DNA of 64,000 nt from Flavobacterium sp. CF108. GTDB lineage: Bacteria > Bacteroidota > Bacteroidia > Flavobacteriales > Flavobacteriaceae. The stretch lies in assembly GCF_900129795.1 (NCBI RefSeq), contig NZ_FQWW01000002.1:124001-188000 (forward strand), given 5' to 3'. Made by a program: the position numbers and the translations under genes. This document shows positions 17,222-24,370 of the stretch, piece after piece (within the stretch, counting starts at the first letter, position 1; the number at the start of each line of letters is the position of its first letter). The notes beneath the pieces are model-generated. The model did not search any database and was not told the origin of the DNA. It worked only from the letters and a program-made list of their open reading frames with translations.

Positions 17222-17665
17222 TTATTTACGCCTTTCAAGAAAAAAACGCTTCATTAAATCTGCGGCTTCATTAGCCATTATGCCAGAAACTACAGTTGTT
17301 TTTGGGTGAAGTTTTGTTCCCATATTGATAAAGCCACGCTGTTCGTCGCGTGCGCCAAAAACGATTTTCGAAATCTGACTCCAGTACAAAGCACCCGCAC
17401 ACATTTGGCAAGGTTCAAGCGTTACATAAAGCGTACAGTCTTTTAAATATTTTCCGCCAAGAAAATTTGCAGCTGCGGTTATCGACTGCATTTCGGCATG
17501 AGCCGTTACATCATTAAGTAATTCTGTCAAATTATGGCTTCTTGCAATTACTTTATCGGCCACAACAATAATGGCTCCAACAGGAATTTCGCCTTTTGCA
17601 AAAGCTTCTTCGGCTTCCTGCAGGGCTTTTTTCATGAAATATTCGTCGGTGAAAGGGTTTTCCAT
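17222..17665 (-). CDS. tadA: tRNA-specific adenosine deaminase
   Basis: This 147-residue zinc deaminase carries H56-A-E58 (ligand and proton shuttle) and PC86QMC89, the canonical cytidine/deoxycytidylate deaminase-fold site. The tail FGARDEQRGF and overall length match TadA, which converts adenosine 34 of tRNA-Arg to inosine. A guanine deaminase or another nucleoside deaminase is possible but less likely. It starts with ATG and is divergent from the TonB-like gene pair; the ~170 bases on its 3' side to the A2M start hold no gene or clear terminator. Confidence 0.88.
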   Translation of the reverse strand: MENPFTDEYFMKKALQEAEEAFAKGEIPVGAIIVVADKVIARSHNLTELLNDVTAHAEMQSITAAANFLGGKYLKDCTLYVTLEPCQMCAGALYWSQISKIVFGARDEQRGFINMGTKLHPKTTVVSGIMANEAADLMKRFFLERRK

Positions 17666-17726
17666 AATTGCAAAAATAGGATTTTAGAACTTATTTTTTA
17701 TTACATTTATTTTTTGATATTTGAAT

Positions 17727-18560
17727 ATGGAAGAAAAACATAAAATAACGATTCCAAAACCTTGTGGTGAAAACTGGAACAAAATGACTCCAGATGGAAA
17801 TGGACGTTTTTGTTTGAGCTGTTCTAAAACGGTTGTTGATTTTACATCAATGCTTCCTGATGAAATTCAGCATTTTTTCATTCAAAATCAAAATGAAAGA
17901 ATTTGCGGAAGATTTAAAAATTCGCAATTAGAAACCATTACAATTCAAATTCCGAGTCGGGTTTTATACACACAAACAAAATATCATAAAATGTTTTTGC
18001 TGGCTTTGTTTATTGCAATGGGAACTACTTTGTTTAGCTGTGCAGATAAAGATGGCAACAAAAACAAAATTGATAGAATCGAAATTGTTGACAATACCAC
18101 ACAAAATCAAGATGAAAGTGAAGATGTTTCCTCCTGTTATGGGCATGAAATCGAAGCTAAAAAAGCAAAACCAAAAAAAGCCAGAGAGAGAATTATAATG
18201 GGAGATCTGATTCCTCCTAATTCTATTCAAACAGGGAGTTTTCATTATCACAGTATATATAATTCAACAGATTTGGACGCTTCACCTGTTCCAGAAAGTG
18301 GGATGAAAAAATTCCATGAGTTTTTCGCCAAAAATTATGTTGCCCCAAATAAAACAGAAAAGTTTAAGGGAAAAATATCTATCCTATTTGTTATAGAAGA
18401 AGATGGCAGTTTGAGTAATTTCAACATCGTTAATAATACCCCGAAAGAAATAGGAGAAGAAGCTATTAGAGTTTTAAAAACAGCTCCAAATTGGATTCCG
18501 GGAAAACGAAATAATGCCATTGTTCGTTCCTCTTACACTTTACCAATTACAATTAAATAA
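17727..18560 (+). CDS. TonB C-terminal-like protein with Cys-rich N-terminal module
   Basis: This 277-residue protein has three parts. Residues ~10-70 form a Cys-rich module (KPCGENWNKM, RFCLSC, RICGRF) that could bind a metal. A membrane helix lies at about 92-112. The C-terminal TonB_C-like domain (about 185-277) has the pattern FVIEEDGSLSNF and ends in TLPITIK. It is probably anchored in the inner membrane with the TonB-like domain in the periplasm. I chose ATG 17727 over TTG 17721 because the downstream paralogue starts in the same way (MERKHKI). It overlaps that gene by one base (TAATG), indicating translational coupling. No ExbB/ExbD partners are adjacent, so energy transduction is unproven. 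Confidence 0.7.
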   Translation: MEEKHKITIPKPCGENWNKMTPDGNGRFCLSCSKTVVDFTSMLPDEIQHFFIQNQNERICGRFKNSQLETITIQIPSRVLYTQTKYHKMFLLALFIAMGTTLFSCADKDGNKNKIDRIEIVDNTTQNQDESEDVSSCYGHEIEAKKAKPKKARERIIMGDLIPPNSIQTGSFHYHSIYNSTDLDASPVPESGMKKFHEFFAKNYVAPNKTEKFKGKISILFVIEEDGSLSNFNIVNNTPKEIGEEAIRVLKTAPNWIPGKRNNAIVRSSYTLPITIK

Positions 18561-19207
18561 TGGAAAGAAAACATAAAATAATCACTCAACCATTATATTA
18601 CAGATTATTGCTGTCTATGTTGTTTACCACTATCGGGACAATGTTGTTCAGCTGTCAAAACAAAGACGAAAAGAAACAAAAAACTGAAAAAGTTGAAACT
18701 GTTTCAAACCCTTCTGCAGCAAAATCGGCTATAATAAACGAAACTCCAACAAATAAGAATTCAGTTAAAATATCATCTCCGCAAAAAAATGATCACGATA
18801 AGTTGGTAAAACAAAAAGAAAACAACGATCTAAAATCAGAAAAAACATCATCTCCAAAATTAGAAAAAACAAGCATTCCTTCAAAAAAAGGAGTCGAAGA
18901 AATTGCTGAAAAATCTCCAACTCAAATCAATGCCGAATTCCCAGGCGGGATTGACCAATTTCACAGCTTTTTTATGAAAGAGTTTAAAAAACCTGAAAAC
19001 GTAAGTTATTGGAAACTGAATCTTAATCTGGCATTTGCAGTAGAAAAAAACGGCAGTGTATCTTTTCTTGAATGTTCTCCAGCAGTTGAAGAACCTTTGC
19101 AAAAAGAAATTATAAGAGTTTTAAGTTTATGTCCGAAATGGCAGCCGGGTGAATCCAACGGAAAAAAAATCAAGATGCAATATTCTGTGCCTATTTTATT
19201 GAAATAG
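18560..19207 (+). CDS. TonB C-terminal-like protein, paralogue of the preceding gene
   Basis: This 215-residue protein repeats the layout of its neighbour without the Cys-rich module: a short N-terminus (MERKHKI), a hydrophobic segment ending in a Cys (TMLFSC, about residue 32, either a membrane anchor or a lipobox), a Lys/Ser/Thr/Pro-rich linker (about 35-115) and a TonB_C-like domain (about 120-215; FAVEKNGSVSFL, ending YSVPILLK). It overlaps the upstream gene by one base and is surely co-expressed. The pair looks like a tandem duplication followed by loss of the N-terminal module. The role is unknown. Confidence 0.65.
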   Translation: MERKHKIITQPLYYRLLLSMLFTTIGTMLFSCQNKDEKKQKTEKVETVSNPSAAKSAIINETPTNKNSVKISSPQKNDHDKLVKQKENNDLKSEKTSSPKLEKTSIPSKKGVEEIAEKSPTQINAEFPGGIDQFHSFFMKEFKKPENVSYWKLNLNLAFAVEKNGSVSFLECSPAVEEPLQKEIIRVLSLCPKWQPGESNGKKIKMQYSVPILLK

Positions 19208-19237
19208 CACTCAGCGAAAAAATTAAATTTAAAACCG

Positions 19238-19245
19238 TAAATTTG
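19238..19245 (+). promoter_or_regulatory. Possible -7 element (TAAATTTG) for dxs
   Basis: The octamer matches TANNTTTG and ends only 14 bases before the dxs ATG (19260), implying a 5' leader of about 8 bases. No TTG is seen at the -33 position. Confidence 0.4.
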
Positions 19246-19259
19246 CTTTTTACCTTACA

Positions 19260-21047
19260 ATGAAAAGCAATTTACTTTCGAACATATACAATCCTGCCGA
19301 TTTACGTCTTTTAAAAGAAGAGCAGCTTACTGAGGTTGCTCAGGAATTACGCCAGTTTATTATTGATGTGGTTTCTGTAAAAGAAGGGCATTTGGGTGCC
19401 AGTTTAGGTGTAATCGAACTGACAATTGCTTTGCATTATGTTTTTAATACGCCCGAAGATTTATTGGTTTGGGATGTTGGCCATCAGGCATACGGACATA
19501 AAATTTTAACTGAAAGAAGGGAAATTTTTCATACTAACAGACAAATTGGAGGAATTTCGGGTTTCCCAAAAAGAGCGGAAAGTATTTATGATACTTTTGG
19601 AGTAGGACATTCTTCTACTTCTATTTCTGCAGCATTGGGAATGGCGATTGCTTCTAAACTAAAAGGCGATTTTGACAAACAGCACATTGCGGTTATCGGC
19701 GATGCTTCTATCGCAAGCGGAATGGCTTTTGAAGGTTTAAACCATGCCGGAGTTACCGATGCTAATATTCTTGTAATTTTAAACGACAACGCGATTGGGA
19801 TTGATCCAAGTGTTGGCGCTTTAAAAAAATATCTGACTGCTGTTAAAAACGGAAAAAATCCGAAGCAGAATAACATTATAAAATCTCTGAATTTTGATTA
19901 TTCCGGCCCAATTGACGGCCATGATTTTCCAACTTTAATCAAAGAATTAAACCGATTAAAAAAGATTAAAGGGCCAAAATTTCTTCATATTGTAACTACA
20001 AAAGGAAAAGGTTTGCAGCAAGCAGAAGAAAATCAGGTGAAATATCATGCGCCCGGAAAATTTGATGCTTCAACGGGAGAAATTCATTTAAAATCAGAAG
20101 AAAATCTTCCACCAAAATATCAGGATGTTTTTGGCTTAACTATTTTAGATTTAGCCAAAAAGAACGAAAAAATAATAGGAATCACACCCGCAATGCCATC
20201 CGGAAGTTCTTTAAAATTTATGATGGATGAACTGCCGGAACGTGCTTTTGATGTGGGAATTGCAGAACAACATGCTGTAACTCTTGCTGCCGGAATGGCA
20301 ACTCAGGGAATGATCGTTTATTGCAACATTTATTCAACTTTTTTACAGCGCGCTTACGATCAGGTTATTCATGACGTGGCTTTGCAAAATTTACCCGTTA
20401 TTTTTTGTTTAGACAGAGCCGGTTTAGTTGGCGAAGACGGTGCAACGCATCACGGTGTTTTTGACATTGCTTATCTGCGTTCTATCCCGAACATGATTAT
20501 TTATGCGCCAATTAATGAAATTGCGCTTCAAAACATTTTATATACGGCACAATTAGGCTTAAATCATCCTATTGCGATTCGATATCCAAGAGGACGCGGT
20601 GTCTTACAAAACTGGGAAGTAGAAAATTTCGGACATTACGAAAAAACTAATATTGGCGAAGGAAACTGCTTAAAAAAAGGTACAAAAACGGCCATTTTAT
20701 CTACAGGAGCAATTGGAAATAATGTAATCGAAGCTATAAATCAATGTTCTAATTCAGATGAGCTGGCGCATTATGACTTCTCTTTTATTAAACCATTGGA
20801 TATCATAATGTTAGATATTATTTTTTCAACTTTTGAAAATATAATTACGATAGAAGATGGTGCAAAAAAAGGCGGATTTGGAAGTGCTGTTTTAGAATTT
20901 GCTGCTGCAAATAACTTCAAAAATAAGATCAAAATCTTAGGCATTCCTGACCAGTTTATCGAGCATGGAAGCGTGCTGCAGCTACAACAATTGTGTGAAA
21001 TTGACGTTAAATCTTTAATAAAACTTTTTTCAAACGGTGTAAAATAA
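19260..21047 (+). CDS. dxs: 1-deoxy-D-xylulose-5-phosphate synthase
   Basis: This 595-residue thiamine-diphosphate enzyme condenses pyruvate and glyceraldehyde 3-phosphate in the first step of the MEP isoprenoid pathway. The N-terminal TPP-binding domain contains VWDVGHQAYGHKIL and the cofactor/Mg motif GDASIASGMAFEGLNHAG; the Pyr domain has DVGIAEQHAVTLAAGMA with the catalytic Glu; a transketolase C-terminal domain follows. It is slightly shorter than E. coli Dxs (620). The DUF3078 gene lies 36 bases downstream on the same strand and may be co-transcribed. It starts with ATG and the motifs are complete. Confidence 0.95.
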   Translation: MKSNLLSNIYNPADLRLLKEEQLTEVAQELRQFIIDVVSVKEGHLGASLGVIELTIALHYVFNTPEDLLVWDVGHQAYGHKILTERREIFHTNRQIGGISGFPKRAESIYDTFGVGHSSTSISAALGMAIASKLKGDFDKQHIAVIGDASIASGMAFEGLNHAGVTDANILVILNDNAIGIDPSVGALKKYLTAVKNGKNPKQNNIIKSLNFDYSGPIDGHDFPTLIKELNRLKKIKGPKFLHIVTTKGKGLQQAEENQVKYHAPGKFDASTGEIHLKSEENLPPKYQDVFGLTILDLAKKNEKIIGITPAMPSGSSLKFMMDELPERAFDVGIAEQHAVTLAAGMATQGMIVYCNIYSTFLQRAYDQVIHDVALQNLPVIFCLDRAGLVGEDGATHHGVFDIAYLRSIPNMIIYAPINEIALQNILYTAQLGLNHPIAIRYPRGRGVLQNWEVENFGHYEKTNIGEGNCLKKGTKTAILSTGAIGNNVIEAINQCSNSDELAHYDFSFIKPLDIIMLDIIFSTFENIITIEDGAKKGGFGSAVLEFAAANNFKNKIKILGIPDQFIEHGSVLQLQQLCEIDVKSLIKLFSNGVK

Positions 21048-21083
21048 TTATTTTGCAACACCAAAAATACAAAAATAAGCCTA

Positions 21084-22085
21084 ATGAAATTATTACGTTC
21101 TACCCTTTTGCTTTTGTTGTTACTGTGTACTTCAAAAAACTTTGCACAGCTTATACAGACGACTTTAGATCCAAATCAATTACCAAAACTGCCTTCAAAC
21201 TGGACTAAAAAAAATCAATTAGGTTTTGATATTTCAGAGATCGCTTTTGTGAACTGGAGTGCGGGGGGAACAAGTTCTATTTCTGGTTTATTTAAAGGCG
21301 AATTTGGACGAACTTACGCAAAAGGAAATCATAAATGGGTTAACGAGCTTATTGTTAAATATGGTTTAAACAAACAGGACGGAACGGAACTTAGAAAAAC
21401 GGATGACGCTGTTTTATTAAACTCAACATACGGTTTTAGAAAAGATACTGTTTCAAACTGGTATTATTCTGCTAAGTTCAACTTCAATACACAATTTACA
21501 AACGGTTACAATTATCCAAATCGTGATATTGCAATCTCTAAGCCTTTTGCACCAGCTTATATCTTTCTGGGAGCGGGAGCTGAGAATTCAAACAAAAAGA
21601 AAAACAGGACTTTTTACTTCTCTCCTATTACGTTAAAAACTACTTTGGTATTAGATCAATACTTGGCAAATCAAGGTTCTTTTGGTGTTAAAAAAGCGGT
21701 TTATATGACAGATCCTTTAGATCCTAATAATCAAATTTTAGTTGAGGAAGGGCAGAAAGTAAAGGCGGAATTTGGTATTCTTTTTACCGGATATATGAAA
21801 AGCGAAATCTTTAAAAACATTTTTTACGAAAACAGATTAAGCTTATATACTGACTATTTAAACAGATTTGGAAATGTCGATGTTGATTACGACACACGTT
21901 TAGACCTTGTTGTAAACGCTTATGTAAAAGCAAATATTGGTGTTCACCTAGTATATGACGACGATATTAAAACTAAAAAAGATGTTGTCGATCCTGTAAC
22001 CGGAAGTACTTCACAGGTTAACGACGGACCACGAGCGCAATTACGTCAGGTTCTTGGAGTTGGTTTAGTTTATGCTTTTCAATAA
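21084..22085 (+). CDS. DUF3078 domain-containing exported protein
   Basis: This 333-residue protein has an N-terminal signal peptide (about residues 1-21, ending near NFA-Q) and a beta-rich body with alternating aromatic residues typical of a Bacteroidota outer-membrane or periplasmic barrel-like family, DUF3078. Recognisable segments are ISEIAFVNWSAGGTSSISGL and the C-terminal VLGVGLVYAFQ, which ends in Phe-Gln in the manner of a barrel. The function is unknown. It lies 36 bases after dxs and ends at a strong terminator, so it is the last gene of that unit. Confidence 0.75.
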   Translation: MKLLRSTLLLLLLLCTSKNFAQLIQTTLDPNQLPKLPSNWTKKNQLGFDISEIAFVNWSAGGTSSISGLFKGEFGRTYAKGNHKWVNELIVKYGLNKQDGTELRKTDDAVLLNSTYGFRKDTVSNWYYSAKFNFNTQFTNGYNYPNRDIAISKPFAPAYIFLGAGAENSNKKKNRTFYFSPITLKTTLVLDQYLANQGSFGVKKAVYMTDPLDPNNQILVEEGQKVKAEFGILFTGYMKSEIFKNIFYENRLSLYTDYLNRFGNVDVDYDTRLDLVVNAYVKANIGVHLVYDDDIKTKKDVVDPVTGSTSQVNDGPRAQLRQVLGVGLVYAFQ

Positions 22086-22103
22086 ATAAAAATTCATTTT
22101 ATA

Positions 22104-22139
22104 AAAAAAGTGCCTGTAAATATTTACAGGCACTTTTTT
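22104..22139. terminator. Bidirectional terminator between DUF3078 gene and dgt
   Basis: AGTGCCTGTAAATA and TATTTACAGGCACT form a perfect stem flanked by A and T runs, so it can act on both strands. It lies between two convergent genes. Confidence 0.85.
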
Positions 22140-22156
22140 ATAATCTAATTTGAAAA

Positions 22157-23503
22157 TTAATTCTTTTTTCTTCCCTGAATCATTTCGTATAATTCTAATG
22201 CATTCCCATCCGTTAAAAGTGAAACATAATGACAAATATGAAGCAGGCGCTCATATAAATTGCCTTTTTCTAAATGATGTTTTTCTGGCAGCATTTTCAG
22301 GATTAGCTTATCGTAATTTGATGCTGTTCCTTCATATTTATTATTGAATGCTGTGATAAACTTATCAAGCAGGGTTTGAATGATTTGATACCCTACAATT
22401 TCTTTTTCAATAACTTCGCGGCTTTGGTAGATTTTTTCAACACTTAAGTTGATGATATCATTCATCTGCGCTTTGTATTTACTTTTATCGGTTAAAGCAA
22501 AAGGGAAATTTCCAGCTAGAATTGCTTCTTCATTTTCGACAAAAACATCTACAGCATCATTAATTAAAGCGTTAATTGCTAAGGCACGTAAATAACTTAT
22601 TCTGTCTTCTTTTGTTTCTAACAATTTATATTTGGCAACTCCAATATTGTCTTTTACTAATTTGATTAAGTATTCTAAAGCATAATCTTCAGAAACTAAA
22701 CCAAGATTGATTCCATCTTCAAAATCAATAATAGTGTAGCAAATATCATCCGCAGCTTCAACAAGATAGGCTAAAGGATGTCTTTCAAAACCAATATCGC
22801 CCTCTTCTTTATTTGGGATCATTCCCATATCTTCGGCCACTTCTTCAAAAAAAGCTTTATCTGTCTGGAAGAAACCGTATTTTTTATCAGCAATATTATT
22901 GGTTGGTTTTTTCGGAAGACTTTCTTTCGGATATTTCATAAAAGCACCTAATGTTGCATATGAAATCCTAAGTCCGCCTTCAATTCCCGGGCGGCTTGCC
23001 GTTAGTACCGAAAATCCATTGGCATTTCCCTCAAAATCAATTAAATCCTGCCATTGTTTTGCTGTTAGTTTATCTTTGTATTTTAACCCTTTTCCGGTAG
23101 AAAAATATTCGCCAATTGCTTTTTCACCAGAATGCCCAAAAGGCGGATTCCCAATATCATGCGCTAATGAAGCTGCGGCCACAATTGCCCCAAAATCATT
23201 CATATGATAACCGTGAATTTCTTTTAAATAAGGGTATTTTTCGATGATTTTTTTACCTACCAAACGCCCTAAAGATCTTCCCACAACAGAAACTTCTAAA
23301 CTGTGTGTTAATCTGGTATGTACGAAATCTGTTTTAGAAAGCGGAATTACCTGGGTTTTATCCTGCAGAGAACGAAATGCAGCCGAAAAAATAATTCGGT
23401 CGTAATCAACTTCAAAACCTAATCGTGTATCATCTTGTTCTACACGTAATCTTTTGCTTGTATCGCCCTGACGTTTTAATGATAAAAGTTGTTCCCAGTT
23501 CAT
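22157..23503 (-). CDS. dgt: Deoxyguanosinetriphosphate triphosphohydrolase
   Basis: This 448-residue HD-domain enzyme hydrolyses dGTP (or dNTPs) to the nucleoside and triphosphate. Metal-site residues are visible in HTRLTHSLEVSVVGRSLG, in the HD pair of LAHDIGNPPFGHSGE, and in YLVEAADDICYTIIDFEDG. Length and motifs match Bacteroidota dGTPases rather than the shorter YfbR type. It is a stand-alone minus-strand gene starting with ATG, followed by the bidirectional terminator at 22104-22139. Nucleotide specificity cannot be read from the sequence. Confidence 0.92.
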   Translation of the reverse strand: MNWEQLLSLKRQGDTSKRLRVEQDDTRLGFEVDYDRIIFSAAFRSLQDKTQVIPLSKTDFVHTRLTHSLEVSVVGRSLGRLVGKKIIEKYPYLKEIHGYHMNDFGAIVAAASLAHDIGNPPFGHSGEKAIGEYFSTGKGLKYKDKLTAKQWQDLIDFEGNANGFSVLTASRPGIEGGLRISYATLGAFMKYPKESLPKKPTNNIADKKYGFFQTDKAFFEEVAEDMGMIPNKEEGDIGFERHPLAYLVEAADDICYTIIDFEDGINLGLVSEDYALEYLIKLVKDNIGVAKYKLLETKEDRISYLRALAINALINDAVDVFVENEEAILAGNFPFALTDKSKYKAQMNDIINLSVEKIYQSREVIEKEIVGYQIIQTLLDKFITAFNNKYEGTASNYDKLILKMLPEKHHLEKGNLYERLLHICHYVSLLTDGNALELYEMIQGRKKN

Positions 23504-23514
23504 TTTTCTATTTT

Positions 23515-23560
23515 AGATTGTAGATTATTGATTTTAGATTGAGGATCTAAAGGTCAAAAA
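23515..23560. repeat. Degenerate TTTTAGATT phased array
   Basis: Several near-copies of TTTTAGATT or TAGATTATTGA lie just upstream of the dgt start. The same motif class occurs at 6887-6921, 54150-54180 and 54918-54953. Confidence 0.5.
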
Positions 23561-23637
23561 TACATTTTATTTTAGGATAATATTAAATAAAAATAGGACG
23601 CAGATTAATTTGATTTAAAAGATTAGATGTTTTGTTC

Positions 23638-23746
23638 GCCACGAATTCACGAATTAATTTAAGCACAATGATTTGTGGAAATTCGTGAAATTCGTGGCAA
23701 AAAATCTAAAAAAAAATCATTATAATCTGTGTAATCTGTGGCAAAA
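23638..23746. repeat. CACGAATT palindrome and CTGTGGCAAAA repeat
   Basis: GCCACGAATTCACGAATT (23638-23655) pairs with AATTCGTGAAATTCGTGGC (23680-23698). It is followed by an ATCTGTG/ATCTGTGGC unit related to the hairpin at 36181-36220, and ends a few bases before the stop of the Lrp-family gene. Confidence 0.7.
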
Positions 23747-23751
23747 TAATA

Positions 23752-24213
23752 TTAAAACTCTAATGCGGTGCTGTGTTTTATTTCTCCCATTACAAAAATA
23801 CTGTTTGTATTTCCGATGTTTTCTATTGTCGACAATTTATTCATTACAAAATCTTGATAACTAGCCATATCCTGTACCAGAATTTTTAGCATAAAATCGT
23901 AATCGCCGGCAATATTATAACATTCTATAATTTCAGGAAGTGCTACAATATCTTTTACAAAATTGCTTCCCACGTTTTTGGCGTGTTCTTTTAAACGGAC
24001 ATTGCAAAAAACCGTCATGCCGCGGTTCATTTTTTTCCTGTCAAGTAATGCGACATACTTTGTTATAAAACCATCTCTTTCTAACCTTTTTATTCGTTCA
24101 TAAACTGGCGTTACAGTAAGAAATAATTTACTTGCGAGGTCTTTTGTGTTGATATTTGAGTTTTCCTGAAGGTGTTTCAGTATCAGCAAATCGGTTTTAT
24201 CGAGGTTTTCCAT
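23752..24213 (-). CDS. Lrp/AsnC family transcriptional regulator
   Basis: This 153-residue protein has an N-terminal winged helix-turn-helix (about residues 5-55, DLLILKHLQENSNINTKDLA) and a C-terminal RAM/AsnC ligand-binding domain (about 70-145, GDYDFMLKILVQDM). Proteins of this family sense amino acids. I chose ATG 24213 (MENLDKTD) because the family begins there; an upstream extension to 24369 would run through the shared promoter region. It is divergent from metE with 157 bases between starts, which makes it the obvious candidate regulator of metE, perhaps responding to methionine (inference from position). Confidence 0.88.
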   Translation of the reverse strand: MENLDKTDLLILKHLQENSNINTKDLASKLFLTVTPVYERIKRLERDGFITKYVALLDRKKMNRGMTVFCNVRLKEHAKNVGSNFVKDIVALPEIIECYNIAGDYDFMLKILVQDMASYQDFVMNKLSTIENIGNTNSIFVMGEIKHSTALEF

Positions 24214-24294
24214 AGTTTTTTTTACGGCTAAAGGTTCATTTAAAAGATATTCACAGTAATAAAATCTTTTTAAAATCACTTTTAAAACACATTT

Positions 24295-24364
24295 TACTGA
24301 AATAAATCTCAAATATAAGTTATAAAATCTAATACAATAAATTTGTTCAGTAAAAAATACTGAA
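24295..24364 (+). promoter_or_regulatory. metE promoter with TTCAGTA/TACTGAA palindrome
   Basis: TAAATTTG at 24338-24345 fits the -7 consensus. It is followed immediately by a perfect inverted repeat, TTCAGTA (24346-24352) - 5 bases - TACTGAA (24358-24364), seven bases before the metE ATG. A further TACTGAA half-site lies at 24295-24301. The layout suits a repressor site over the transcription start; the divergent Lrp-family protein is the likely ligand-responsive binder. Confidence 0.6.
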
Positions 24365-24370
24365 ATCAAA

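Noticed and set aside
24214..24369. N-terminal extension of the Lrp-family gene to 24369.
   Set aside because: The added 52 residues are Tyr/Phe/Ile-rich, run through the shared promoter region and its palindrome, and are not part of the family.
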